Origin: Symbiodinium microadriaticum
Taxonomy: Eukaryota; Sar; Dinophyceae; Suessiales; Symbiodiniaceae
Assembly: GCA_001939145.1 (NCBI GenBank)
Contig: LSRX01000359.1
Span: forward strand, 208,853-272,852
Reading direction: 5' to 3'
Length of the DNA stretch: 64,000 bases
The stretch's first letter is position 1. Every line of letters starts with the position of its first letter. This document shows positions 50,620 to 61,545 of this stretch, in pieces. The notes beneath the pieces were generated by a model. That model made no database searches and was not told the DNA's origin. It saw only the letters and a list, made by a program, of their open reading frames with translations. The position numbers and the translations under genes were made by a program.

Positions 50620-50808
50620 CAGATCCTAACCATTAACTTACATGCAAAACCAAAGCTTAGGTTGCTAAACCTATCAAATGCACCAACGACTAACGAAGGT
50701 CTCCAGCGACATCGCCACCCTGGCGGCCCTTGGAGTGAGCTCGTCGAGGCACAAAGCAGCAGTTTTCGGGTGGGTTGCCCAAGGATAGGATTTCTGAAAA
50801 GGGTCGAG
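50620..50808 (+). CDS. Candidate exon of exactly 63 codons, GTTTAG donor
   Basis: The microsatellite ends GTGTGTTTACAG, a workable acceptor; then QILTINLHAKPKLRLLNLSN, APTTNEGLQRHRHPGGPWSE, LVEAQSSSFRVGCPRIGFLK, RVE; then GTTTAGGG. Phase 0 at both ends. Mixed composition unlike the flanks. Would put the whole ATGT array in an intron. No family recognised. Confidence 0.35.
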
Positions 50809-51027
50809 GTTTAGGGCGTTTAGGGTTTAGGGTTTGGTGTTCGGGGTTATGGGGGTTCGCAGCGTGTCGATCATGCTCCAGGATTGAGGGTTTGGCGAAC
50901 AGGTCCGGCTTTTCACTTGAGGGCAGTGGTTAGTCTTGGTGGCTTGGGGTTTGCCAGCAGCCCTAAACGTAGACGCTACCTTCACACTAGATACTCAACT
51001 GTTTCTTATATAAGGGAACCACAAATA

Positions 51028-51205
51028 GTAAGAATCATCAAACCCTAAACCCTAATCCCTGAACCCTAAACCATAATAGTAAGAATCATCAAACCCTAAA
51101 CCCTAAACTCTAAACCATAATAGTAAGAATCGTCAAACCCCAAACCCTAAACTCTAAACCATAATAGTAAGAATCATCAAACCCTAAACCCTAAACCATT
51201 TTTTA
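51028..51205. repeat. ~46 bp tandem repeat with AATAGTAAGAATC
   Basis: Four units of AATAGTAAGAATCATCAA followed by ACCCTAAACCCTAAACTC: telomere-like units joined to a unique 16-mer. Confidence 0.9.
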
Positions 51206-51470
51206 GAATCCTCATAATAACAATCAGCCCTGAATGGGTAGGTCCCGTGGGGTCCAGGCCTCAGGACAGGGCCCGGATAAAGGCTTCAGGGGCCTCCGGT
51301 CCCATCTCCTCTGCGAAGTATAGGTTCTTTTTTCGGGTATTTAGGGGTTTAGGGCGTTTAGGGTTCAGGATTTAGGGTTTAGGGTTTAGGATTTAGGGCT
51401 TATATAGGGTTTAGGGGAGAGTGTATTCAGGGTGAGTATATTATGGGTGCTCTGATGGGGAGGCTAGCAG

Positions 51471-51471
51471 N
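51471..51471. other. Assembly gap (single N)
   Basis: Separates two identical 1,630 bp segments. Confidence 0.95.
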
Positions 51472-52145
51472 TATATATATATATATATACATGTGTATAT
51501 CCATATATATATATATATATACATGTGTATATATATATATATAGACATATATGTCTGGCTATCTGTCTGTTTGTCTGGCTGGCTGGCTGTATGTATGTAT
51601 GTATGTATGTATGCATGTATGTATGTAGGTATGTATGTATGTGTGCATGTATTATGTATGTATGTATGTATGTATGCATGCATGTATGTATGTATGTATG
51701 TATGTATGTATGTACGTATGTACTCATGTATGTATGTATGTATGTGTGCATGTATTGTATGTATGTATGTATGTATGTATGTATGTATGTATGCATGCAT
51801 GTATGTATGTATGTATGTTTGTTTGTATGGGTGTATGTATGTGTGTAGGTATGTCTGTATGTCTGTATGTCTGTATGTCTGTATGTATGTATGTCTGTAT
51901 GTATGCATGCATGCATGCATGCATGCATGTATGTGCGTATGTGCGTATGTGCGTATGTGCGTATATGTGTATGTGTGTATGTGTGTATGTATGTATGTAT
52001 GTATGTATGTATGTATGTATGTATGTATGTATGTATGTATGTATTAATGTCATGTAATGTATGTATGTATGTATGTATGTACGTATGTATGTATGTATGT
52101 ATGTATGTATGTATGTATGTATGTGTGTATGTGTGTATGTGTGTA

Positions 52146-52177
<32 letters not shown>

Positions 52178-53101
52178 TCTGTGTATGTGTTTAGGTGTGT
52201 GTAGGTGTGTGTGTACGGCTGTGTATGTGTCTGTATGTGTGTGTTTACAGCAGATCCTAACCATTAACTTACATGCAAAACCAAAGCTTAGGTTGCTAAA
52301 CCTATCAAATGCACCAACGACTAACGAAGGTCTCCAGCGACATCGCCACCCTGGCGGCCCTTGGAGTGAGCTCGTCGAGGCACAAAGCAGCAGTTTTCGG
52401 GTGGGTTGCCCAAGGATAGGATTTCTGAAAAGGGTCGAGGTTTAGGGCGTTTAGGGTTTAGGGTTTGGTGTTCGGGGTTATGGGGGTTCGCAGCGTGTCG
52501 ATCATGCTCCAGGATTGAGGGTTTGGCGAACAGGTCCGGCTTTTCACTTGAGGGCAGTGGTTAGTCTTGGTGGCTTGGGGTTTGCCAGCAGCCCTAAACG
52601 TAGACGCTACCTTCACACTAGATACTCAACTGTTTCTTATATAAGGGAACCACAAATAGTAAGAATCATCAAACCCTAAACCCTAATCCCTGAACCCTAA
52701 ACCATAATAGTAAGAATCATCAAACCCTAAACCCTAAACTCTAAACCATAATAGTAAGAATCGTCAAACCCCAAACCCTAAACTCTAAACCATAATAGTA
52801 AGAATCATCAAACCCTAAACCCTAAACCATTTTTTAGAATCCTCATAATAACAATCAGCCCTGAATGGGTAGGTCCCGTGGGGTCCAGGCCTCAGGACAG
52901 GGCCCGGATAAAGGCTTCAGGGGCCTCCGGTCCCATCTCCTCTGCGAAGTATAGGTTCTTTTTTCGGGTATTTAGGGGTTTAGGGCGTTTAGGGTTCAGG
53001 ATTTAGGGTTTAGGGTTTAGGATTTAGGGCTTATATAGGGTTTAGGGGAGAGTGTATTCAGGGTGAGTATATTATGGGTGCTCTGATGGGGAGGCTAGCA
53101 G
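51472..53101. repeat. Duplication, copy 2 (probable assembly artefact)
   Basis: Same as 49841-51470. Contains the second copy of the candidate exon (52251-52439) and of the microsatellite. Confidence 0.95.
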
Positions 53102-53145
53102 TAGAAACCCTACTTCATGTCTAGTTTCCTGGAGCTCCACAGGTG

Positions 53146-53557
53146 ATGACAGTCTGTGTCACAGGGGCTTATGGCCCTCTGTGGGTTGACGAAGTCCCAT
53201 CAGCCGAACACATGCTTCCCGTAACCCTGATACATAGCTATGAACCCATACAGTCCCTACATCACTGCTGTACACTGCAACCCCCCCCCTACTCAATGTT
53301 TTTTCGTAATCTGTTCCTGGAAACCGCTGATCACTGAGCCTCATCTTCCAAAAAGGTCCCTAAACAAGGGTTCATCTCGGACACCAATGCCAAGCAAAGC
53401 CGAAAGGGTGCAACAGAGCACAGAAGCAGAAAGTAGTGAACAGCTCCTCCTTCGAGGGGACCCTCCCAAAGCCCGACTCGGAAACCCCAGTCCCGAAAAT
53501 ACCTTTCCCACCCGCGTGTTCTCCCGCAAGCCCTACACCCTAAACCTTAAACCTTAA
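53146..53557 (+). CDS. Candidate gene with frame change at a C9 run
   Basis: ATG at 53146 after TGGAGCTCCACAGGTG: MTVCVTGAYGPLWVDEVPSA, EHMLPVTLIHSYEPIQSL, then CCTLQPPP at the C run (53281-53289). In the next frame the sequence continues to 53557 with PMPSKAERVQQSTEAESSEQ, LLLRGDPPKARLGNPSPE. Both halves are protein-like, so a one-base error in the C run would give about 137 residues. The last codons are C-strand repeat. No family recognised. Confidence 0.35.
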
Positions 53558-53905
53558 ACCCTAAACCCTAGACCGTAAACCCCAAACCCGAAGCCCTAAA
53601 CCTTAAACCCTAAACCCCTAAGGCGCAAACCCTAAACCCTAAACCCCAAACCCGAAGCCCTAACACCCTAAACCTTAAACCTTAAACCCTAAGCCCTAAA
53701 ACCCTAAACCCTAAACCCTAAATCCCTAAACCCCTAAAGCCCTAAACCCTAAGCCTTAAACCCTAAATCCCTAAACCCCTAAACCCCTAAAACCCCTAAA
53801 GCCCTAAAACCCCCAGGCTGATGTACATCAAGCCCGACTTCGAAGCCGGGATTCAGTCCTACAACACCACGGTCGGCTCAGAGCTGGTTACCCTAAACCC
53901 TAAAC
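53525..53905 (-). repeat. Telomere-like repeat, C-strand
   Basis: CCCTAAA, CCTTAAA, CCCCTAAA units over about 300 bp. Confidence 0.92.
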
Positions 53906-53924
53906 CCTGAGGGCCTAGGGCGTA

Positions 53925-54399
53925 GCTTCAGGGATTTTGGGATTTGGGTTTAGAGTTTGGCTTCAGGGATTTTGGATTTGGGATTTGGGTTTAGGCTTTA
54001 GCGTCAGGGATTTGGGTTTAGCTTCAGAGGTTTTGGATTTGGGATGTGGGATTAGGGTTTAGCTTCAGGGATTGGGACTTGGGTTTAGCTTTGAGGAGTG
54101 CGGGATAGGGCTTAGGGTTTAGGGATTTGGGCGTAGGGCTTCGGGATTTGGGGTTAGGGCTTAGGGTTTGGGGATAAAAGGGTTGGACTTAATGTGTAGT
54201 TTGAGGTTGCAGAAGTTTAGGTTGAGGTCTTGGGGTCTAGGGTTTAGGGTTTAGGGTTTAGGGTTTAGAGTTCAGGCTGATGAATTGTGTGGGGTTAGGG
54301 AAATCAGGGNGTTGAGGTCTTGGGGTCTAGGGTTTAGGGTTTAGGGTTTAGGGTTTAGAGTTCAGGCTGATGAATTGTGTGGGGTTAGGGAAATCAGGG
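53925..54399 (+). repeat. G-strand field with GCTTCAGGGATTTTGG units
   Basis: About seven units of TTTAGCTTCAGGGATTTGG, then TTTAGGG. 54221-54309 is repeated exactly at 54311-54399 around an N. Confidence 0.88.
54310..54310. other. Assembly gap (single N)
   Basis: Flanked by identical 89 bp segments. Confidence 0.95.
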
Positions 54400-54514
54400 G
54401 TCTGTTTTTGGGTGATGTGCACTAAGGATTCTATTATTTAGGCACGAAAGGCTTGGCTCAGGGATACCGTTCAAGATTTGGTGGGGGTTCGATTATTCAA
54501 AGGTTTACACTCCG

Positions 54515-54955
54515 ATGCGCCCACATATACTAACTTACATGGTTAGTCACACTAAACCAAAGGGTGCAAGTATATACCAACACGATAATCTCATACTCCC
54601 ACAGATACTGGCCGACATTCTCACTATCCTAAGCCCCGTGCTTCTTGGCGTCCTTCCAGGACTAGTCTTCCTAAAGGAGCTTCGTGTTGGCTTAGGAATT
54701 AAGGTCTGGTACAATGCGGGGACGGCTGAGGGGACGCTATCCTTGCATGAACTCTTGCGTGCACCTATGCCACCCTGCCTCACTCCACGTCCTAACCTCC
54801 GTATCTCCCGCTGCATGGACCAGGAATGTCTCATAGATCCTGAAAAGCGTTTCTCATTATATTTGCAGGCGCATGGCTTGATGGAACATACAGCTTGGTT
54901 TGCCGTGAGGGGTGTCAAGTTCACACATACAGACCTCTCCCCAACCCGTGAATAA
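54515..54955 (+). CDS. Best single-exon ORF, 146 codons, unknown protein
   Basis: True ATG to TAA with no repeat inside and none for about 100 bp around. Residues 26-56 are hydrophobic (LILPQILADILTILSPVLLG then VLPGLVFLKEL), a possible membrane hairpin. Then a mixed domain with Cys (LHELLRAPMPPCLTPRPNLR, CMDQECLIDPEKRFSLYL) and a charged C-terminus. The minus strand (54547-54975) is also open, which lowers confidence. A short stretch is similar to the neighbouring locus at 55.35 kb. No family recognised. Confidence 0.42.
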   Translation: MRPHILTYMVSHTKPKGASIYQHDNLILPQILADILTILSPVLLGVLPGLVFLKELRVGLGIKVWYNAGTAEGTLSLHELLRAPMPPCLTPRPNLRISRCMDQECLIDPEKRFSLYLQAHGLMEHTAWFAVRGVKFTHTDLSPTRE

Positions 54956-55161
54956 TTAGCATCTGACCCCATCACCCTCAGATAAAGTTCTCATAGATGT
55001 GCGAAAGCATTCTCGACGTCCCAGCCACCACTCATCAGGCACCATTCCGGGCTCGCCAAAATGCTTTCAGAAAGTCTTAGGCAAACTCTCTGATTGATGA
55101 CTGGCCAACGGCCAAAGAAGGGATGAGAGCCTCGGGCATGACTTTGCTCTCAACGAACCTC

Positions 55162-55690
55162 TCAGCGCGGATGGCCGAAGGGCGGGGATGGGGTGGATAC
55201 GAACATCTCAGCGCGGATGGTCGAAGGGCGGGGGGTGGGGTGGGGTGGATGAAGGGCGATGTACGGCATGCTTGGATGGGGTGGGAATGGTTGGACAAGC
55301 TGCGGCTCCACCCAAGACCGTCCCCAAAGGACGTTTGTCTCTCCCTCCGCCCTTGCTGCCTTGAATGAGCTATTGCCTGCAACAACGCCACCCTGCCTCA
55401 GTACCTCCTCATCCTCTGCAGCATTGACACTGTCTTTTGGTGCGACGCACCACGTACTTTTAAAGCCTCCGTGTGTTTCAGTAAAAAGAGCCCAAATGAG
55501 CCCAAAAAGATTACCACATAGACCCTCAGGGTCCATGCCACAAACCCCTAAACACAAAACCCTAAACGCCTCGGAAGTGGCAGGTGAGTATCGGCTATCC
55601 CTTCTCCATTTCGGCCCGTGCAGAACAGCCCGCATCTTAGCCAGGGCAATCCTTGAACCCCAAGTCTCCACCTATAGGTTTTGGATTTAG
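55162..55690. CDS. Coding-like locus, strand unresolved
   Basis: Minus, from GTG at 55671: contains SVNAAEDEEVLRQGGVVAGN, SSFKAARAEGETNVLWGRSW, VEPQLVQPFPPHP. Plus, ATG at 55259: contains SALAALNELLPATTPPCLST. The minus frame reads more like protein; the plus frame shares the PPCL stretch with 54515 in the same relative frame. No family recognised. Confidence 0.3.
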
Positions 55691-56062
55691 GGTATAGGGA
55701 TCCAAAAAACCTGCTACTTCATGGGTTTATGAGATATACGTCCAATGAAGGGGTCATAGCCTAGCTTTTAAACCCAAGCCTTAAACCGCGAACCTCAATC
55801 TTCAGCTTCGGCTAGGATTTCGGAATTGGGTTCTAAGAGAATTGAGTTCCTGTGTTTGACGGTTTTGGGAGTTGAGAGGACTGCCCACGAAAGCGCTTTA
55901 GAGGGGCTCTTCTGCGAAGTCATAAATCTTGACGCATGCACGCATACACAAAAAGTGCACACACAAACACAAACACCAACACAAATGCAAGCACACACCC
56001 ATCCAACCGCGAACCTCAATCTTCAGCTTCGGCTAGGATTTCGGAATTGGGTTCTAAGAGAA
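55691..56062. other. Unique DNA with a 58 bp repeat ending at an N
   Basis: 55784-55841 recurs exactly at 56005-56062, immediately before an N at 56063. Confidence 0.85.
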
Positions 56063-56075
56063 NCACACACACACA

Positions 56076-56110
<35 letters not shown>
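56063..56110. repeat. Single N then (AC)n
   Basis: AC dinucleotide tract after the gap; CACACA also occurs at 55930-56000 before it. Confidence 0.9.
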
Positions 56111-56319
56111 CTTTTCCCGAAGTCCTAAATCCTGAACCCTATAAGCTGTAAACAAAAAATTCTAAACCTTTTAGCGCAAGCCCTAAAAGCCCAAGCCGTA
56201 AACCCTAATTCCTTTACCCCTGGCCCCTACAGCCTCAAAGCTCGACACCAGCGAAGTCTCGTTGCGTCTTCTGATGATACAAGCTGGACTGTGCATGCTG
56301 AGCCCAAAACGATTTTAAG

Positions 56320-56395
56320 TACCTACATGGGGCATACTTACCCAAACCACAATAGTTATTCCCAGTATGGGAACCCTACGATGTAAGTACTTCGG
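56320..56395. repeat. Hairpin element H11
   Basis: AAGTACCTACATGGGGC pairs with ACCCTACGATGTAAGTACTT; GCATACTTA and AGTATGGG also pair. Confidence 0.7.
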
Positions 56396-56553
56396 ATTCC
56401 TTGGGGAGGGAACACATCCAGTCCAATGTCAAGGGCGGGGTGTAGGTTTTGAGTTCGGGGTAGGCATGTAGAAGCCGGGCTCCATGTTGTAACTATTCAC
56501 TAGTGTAGTATAATATGCTAGAAGGCCCCGACATTAAGGGGTTATAGTGTCAG

Positions 56554-57086
56554 CATGTTGGGTTGGCGATAGCAGTAGCACTTGCACCGCTCGGCGATGC
56601 GGCTGCGGGACCCTCTTGTCAGGGTCTGTGCAGCAGGAACCGGAATCCAAGAACGAACCCCGAATACAAGGGACTCCTCATTACAGCTCCTACTGAGGAC
56701 GAAGGGCCGCGTGGGTATCCAAGCGCCGCCGGGGTAGGGGCCCGAGTGGCGTCGCATGCTAGGGTTAAGGGGCTTGATTGCTTATATAGGGTTTAGGTAT
56801 CTGACGACTTCGGTCTTGAAGTGTGAAGGAGTTTAGTGTGGACGGTTCAGGGCTTAGCATCGGCAGCAAGTTTCGTTTTTTCCTCTGTGCCAAAGAATCT
56901 ACTGCCCCGAAGCTCTGCGCTGTTGGATGCGACGGTTCAGGGGTTTCGGGCGTGGGGCTTTGCGGGGCTCTCATACCTTTAAGCTTTAGATCGATGTGCA
57001 ATCCTTTATCCGACAATTGCAACTCGGGTATACTCGGGTATAGCATTACCCTAAACGCTAAAATCCCTAAACTCATACCCGGGTAG
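56554..57086 (+). CDS. Candidate two-exon gene, Cys-rich second exon
   Basis: Exon 1 (56554-56790) is exactly 79 codons after TTATAGTGTCAG: an alanine-rich hydrophobic start (HVGLAIAVALAPLGDAAAG), CSRNRNPRTNPEYKGLLITA, then GTTTAGGT as donor. A 38 bp intron ends TGAAGTGTGAAG. Exon 2 (56829-57086) continues in phase 0 with EFSVDGSGLSIGSKFRFFLC and eight Cys in all, ending KIPKLIPG, TAG. The Cys pattern suggests a secreted or luminal protein. The last 20 codons overlap a short tandem repeat. The 38 bp intron is at the low end, and exon 1 has no start codon. No family recognised. Confidence 0.34.
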
Positions 57087-57110
57087 CATTACCCTAAACC
57101 CTAAAAACCT
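57020..57110. repeat. ~43 bp tandem duplication
   Basis: CGGGTATAGCATTACCCTAAA and CGGGTAGCATTACCC: two units ending in telomere-like sequence. Confidence 0.75.
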
Positions 57111-58434
57111 CAAATTCATACATATATAGACAGAACTTTGCAGCCCAAGCCGAAGGAGGAAGCAGCCCGGAGTGTTCGTCTTTAAGAAAAGTAATACGAG
57201 CGCAGAGGTTCGAGTACACCCATGATCAGGGATTGGTTGTGCAGATTTTACGCCTTCCGGTTGAATCTTTGGTCGGCTTTGGGTACAAAGGGTTTACGGT
57301 TCGGGGTTTCGGATTTGGAGTTTAGGGCCCTGGGCGTCCGAGGCCATCCCTTCTAAACAATTCGGCCCCAAACGTAGGGCCCTGTCAGTTGCCGGTTTGC
57401 GCCCTCGTCGCCCATCTGTTTTCAATCCCAATCGAATATTGAATTTAATCTAACCCCCCAGCTCCAATTGAGCCCCTGGCGCCTAGCATTCAAAGAACGC
57501 CACTAGGTCTGGTTTGGCCGAATCAAGGCAGGCGGCGTGAAAGACAAAGGGGCTTTTGGAACCGGCTTAGAGTTGCGGGTTTAATAAACCCTAAACTAAA
57601 CCCTAGACACTGAGCCCCGTAGGTTTAGTAAGTCGTAAACCCCAACCCCTGATCCCTTATAGGGTTTAGGGTCAGGGAGGTTTTATGCACAGGATTTCGG
57701 GGTTTGCGTTTGCAGGCTGCAGGTTCGAGAGATGGTTTCCGGAGGCTGAAAGGTGGAGGTCGCAGGTTTAGAATTTAGGGTCAAGGGGGTGTAGTGCGCA
57801 TAGGAACGATTATCTTCGTCCCTGCCGATATTTGACATGAGGTGGTCGTCTTCGTCATATTTCTCCGCAGCCAGTAGTATCGTACATATGGTGCCCCTCT
57901 AAACCCGACCCTTAAATGCCGCCACCTCTATCTTCGTGGATCAATGAACCCTAACCGTTGCATCCCTCAACCAGAAATCACCAAATCTCCAACTCTCTCA
58001 ATCCTACATCTTTAAACCCTTAAACCTTGAAATCCTTAGTTCCTGAATCCTGAAACCTTTCCCCATAAACCTATGAATCGTTAAGCCTTACATCCCGAAA
58101 ATCCGTAAACCTTCTGAATCCGTAACCCCTTCCTTTTAAGCACTAATCAACCATTCTAGCCGCCAGACTGCACTTAAATTTGTAACTAGCTGAATTACCC
58201 ACAACAGTGAGACTTACCCAACGACCCCAGCCAAACGGGAGATAGAGAGATATGTATCATTGTTGCATCCTATCTTGTAGTGTCTTTGATCCAGCAGCCA
58301 CGACATGAGGTAATCAAAAGTGTAGGTGTCCCAAAGTCGAACTGGGAACAGCCCCGTGCTGTAACATCTGCTACTCATAGCGTCCTGATCTTGCAGTTAA
58401 AGGAATCGTGCAATAGTGCTTCTCAGAGCTAGGC
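57111..58434. other. Unique DNA, no gene recognised
   Basis: Decayed C-strand units 57590-57650 and a run of CCTTAAACCTT-like variants 57950-58110. No open frame above chance. Confidence 0.5.
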
Positions 58435-59308
58435 CTAGGTTTCCCGCGCTGTACCGTCCTGAAAAACGTCTCCTCCAAAGCCACATAACATATGGGGGGC
58501 CAACACGCCGGGGGAATTCACTCGTCCCCTATGCCCGGAGGAAGAAGAGAAAGAGAGAGATAGAGAGGGAGTAATTAGATCGGACTCACACCCCGCGGAG
58601 GGAAGCAAAGCAGGCAGAAACAGAGACAGAGCGCTGAACCGTTCTACGGTGTTTGATGTTGACTTTTGGGCACGGGCCAGGGACGTCGTCAAAGAAAAGC
58701 CTCTGGGCAATGGCATAATGGCATAATTATGCTTCTAGGAGTTCGGCGGTAGCTCCCAGAATGCGGACGTGGCGGCGGTGCCGTCGTGCACCTTCCCTGG
58801 TAGAGTTGAGGGAGGGCGACTGAGGCCACGACGCATCAACGTAAAGAGCTTAGCAACGTTGCGGCCGTCGTGATCGGTCCGTGAGCATCAGGTCGCAGGT
58901 GCTTCAGATGCTCCCTGGCAGTCATAGCTGCATGTGCAGAGCCCGAGACCCCACATACCTCACAGTCTTTCAACCCGCACTGTCCAGGCTTCTGGGGTTC
59001 CGACGGCCCGCCGGAGTACGTTTCGGGTTGAGGGTTTTTAAAGAGCTAACGAGCTTTTTACACTGTAGTTTCCAGAAGAGAGGCTTCTTATTTTCAGCAT
59101 ACCATCCAAAATGAAAGTCGCAGGGTGTATGCAGAGGCTTCGGTATCAGAGTCAAGTGGTCACCCCTATTTCAGAGTTACCGCAACAGGAACTTCTTACA
59201 TGCAACTTTCAGCCTGATATAAACCCCAATAGGGATAGAAATCTGCGTAGCACGCTTTCCATAAGACTGCAGCTGAACCGTAGCAAATGGTCGGTCCTGA
59301 TTACCTAG
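58435..59308. other. Repeat-poor DNA with weak ORFs
   Basis: 58435-58716 minus (Ser-rich), 58881-59114 plus and 59111-59308 plus (ATG; MKVAGCMQRLRYQSQVVTPI) are open. None has distinctive features. Confidence 0.25.
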
Positions 59309-59636
59309 CTTAAGCCAAGCTCCTTACAACGAGCCGCGGTTTTGCTGCCAGGAACGGGTGTCACAAAGCAGCTGCTAGGCAGACGGTTTGGGCACCAGCT
59401 GCGCGTTTTAACATGAGTCTTCCCACTTCAAGGATTGAAGTTGAGTGTTTGGCTTAACACCGTTTAAGAAGCACCTCGTAGAAGCCTTGTGAAGCTGAGA
59501 CCTTTCCTAAACATTCAACCCTCAACGCCCTGAGTCCCAAACCCAGGTTCAACATCCCTGAGCCCTGAGCGTGAATACAGGGCTTTGAATATGCGTGTGA
59601 TAGTCCCTCCCATACGTGCATATGCATGTGCGTACC

Positions 59637-59748
59637 CTATCTATCTATCTATCTACCTATCTATCTATCTATCTATCTATCTATGTATATATATATATAC
59701 ACGTATATATATATATACACATACATATATATATATATATATATATGT
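59637..59748. repeat. (CTAT)n and (AT)n microsatellite
   Basis: About 48 bp of CTAT then AT with ACAC breaks. Confidence 0.95.
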
Positions 59749-60960
59749 CTTGTTGAACCCATGCTTTTTCAACAATACCCCGGGAAGCGATTCCCAACCA
59801 GGCTCAAGGCCTTGCCGCCACACGCGGTAAACCTCACAGCCCAACAGAGCCCAAAGGCTTTCTCTCGAGGCTGCATTTGCGGGTGCTTTTTGAAGGGCTT
59901 CCTCTTAACTGGGTTCTGGAGTACCCTGCTCTTCTAATGTGTTTTTTTTGGGGACCCGTTCCCCCAAGGGAGCCATGATGGAATACATGCGAATACGTGT
60001 TTTTCTTTCTCCTGGGTGACTGCGAAGCCCAGTTAAGGTGGTCGCAACCATACTAGGAATGTGTATATAGGGTTTAGGGTTTGGGGTTTAGGGGTTTAGG
60101 GTTTAGGGTTTAGGGTATGTATATATATATATACACATATATATATATGCATAAATACATACATACACAGTTTATTATAGAGGTAGCAACCAGGGTAATT
60201 AAGCGGAAACGGTCTTACAACGGAAGTTTTAAGTAACCAGGCCAATCCAAACCCCCTAAACCCCAAACCCTGCCCGAGCAACTCCAACCACCCTCAAAAT
60301 ACCTATGATGCCTGACGGTGCCCAGGTGCCATATCCTATGATATCCTACACTGTTCTGGGCCTTTAGAACATTATAGAAACCCGAACACTCAACATTATA
60401 GGGACCCCGCCGCAAACGAAGCTCTAAAGCATATGGACCCTGGAGTCGCCAGGACTTCAAGGGCTTCAATGCCGTTGGGCAGTTCAAGTTTGTGCCGGGC
60501 TCGGGTCTTCTTGCATGCTTGCGGCTTTTAACGCAGAGCTTGGGTGGCTTAGTGTTCAGGGTTTACCGTGATAGTGATGGTCTTGTGTCTTTTTTTTCTG
60601 GGGAGGGGTGTGCGATGCCTTGAAGATATAGGATGGTAAATTATCACGATAGGCATCGGCCTTGCTTCCAGGAGGGAGAAATCGTGCGTGGCGCTGCGGG
60701 GTTGGGGGGCTTTACATAGCTGTAAATATTCGTGAGGGCTGGCACGGCTCAATTTTTCCTGTTTGTTTGCACCTTCAGCTGAGCTGCGATGACACACCAT
60801 AGAAACAGATGTAGTAGTTTGCAGCGATGCAGAAGCACTTGTTCAGGGTTATTCTTACTTCCAAGTGCCGCACCCCTGAAACCCAGAACCTGAACTCTTC
60901 CCCGAAGGCAACAGATCTTCATAAAGAGACCGGGTGTCTCTAATCCTTTGACGTCGCTGT
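59749..60960. other. Unique DNA with G-strand and AT tracts
   Basis: G-strand 60070-60117, AT tract 60118-60150. Minus frames at 60215-60487 and 60549-60800 are open but unremarkable. Confidence 0.4.
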
Positions 60961-61290
60961 CCCTAAACCCTAAACCCCTAAACCCCTGAACCCGTAAAGC
61001 CCTTTTTTTAAAGCCTCAACCCTAAGCCCTACACCCTAAACCCCTAATTCCCTAACCCCTAAACCCCTAAACCCTATTCCCTACCATAACCCGGCTCCGA
61101 GCAACCAGCATGTTGACCTTCGCCCTCAAACTCTGATCCCAGAACTCGCTGAATCCTCCTCTGACCACCTGATCTCTGGCCATTTAGGGCTTTGGGGTTT
61201 AGAATTTAGGGTTTAGGGTTTAGAATTTAGGGTTTAGGGTTTAGAGTTAGGGTTTATGATCCTCTACCCCCGAAGCCCTAAACCCCCAAG
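60961..61290. repeat. C-strand then G-strand telomere-like blocks
   Basis: CCCTAAA 60961-61080 and TTTAGGG / AATTTAGGG 61190-61260. Confidence 0.88.
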
Positions 61291-61545
61291 ACTCCGGGGC
61301 TTGAAGCTGAACTTAAGGGCTCTGCTTCGCGGCCCTTCGAGACCCTGCAAAAGCTAACACCGCAGCGCCGAAAGCAGCCTGAATTGGAAGTTCCTCCCGT
61401 GTGAGCCTGCTCTGATGCAGGGTTCCCTCCAACCCTCACAATCTCTCAACACCCTAACCCCCTTATGCAAAGACTTATATCGTTCGGTGCCTGTAAAGCC
61501 CTGACTCCATAGCCTCTGAGTTGTCCTTGCAATTCGGGTGGAGCC

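Larger units (their letters stand above)
49841..51470. repeat. Duplication, copy 1 (probably the real one)
   Basis: Identical to 51472-53101 as far as can be read, offset 1,631, with one N between. Confidence 0.95.

Noticed and set aside
49689-52445. Long open frames (up to 314 codons) on both strands
   Set aside because: They read His/Thr/Tyr/Met/Cys/Val periodic strings produced by the ATGT and AT arrays, in every frame at once.
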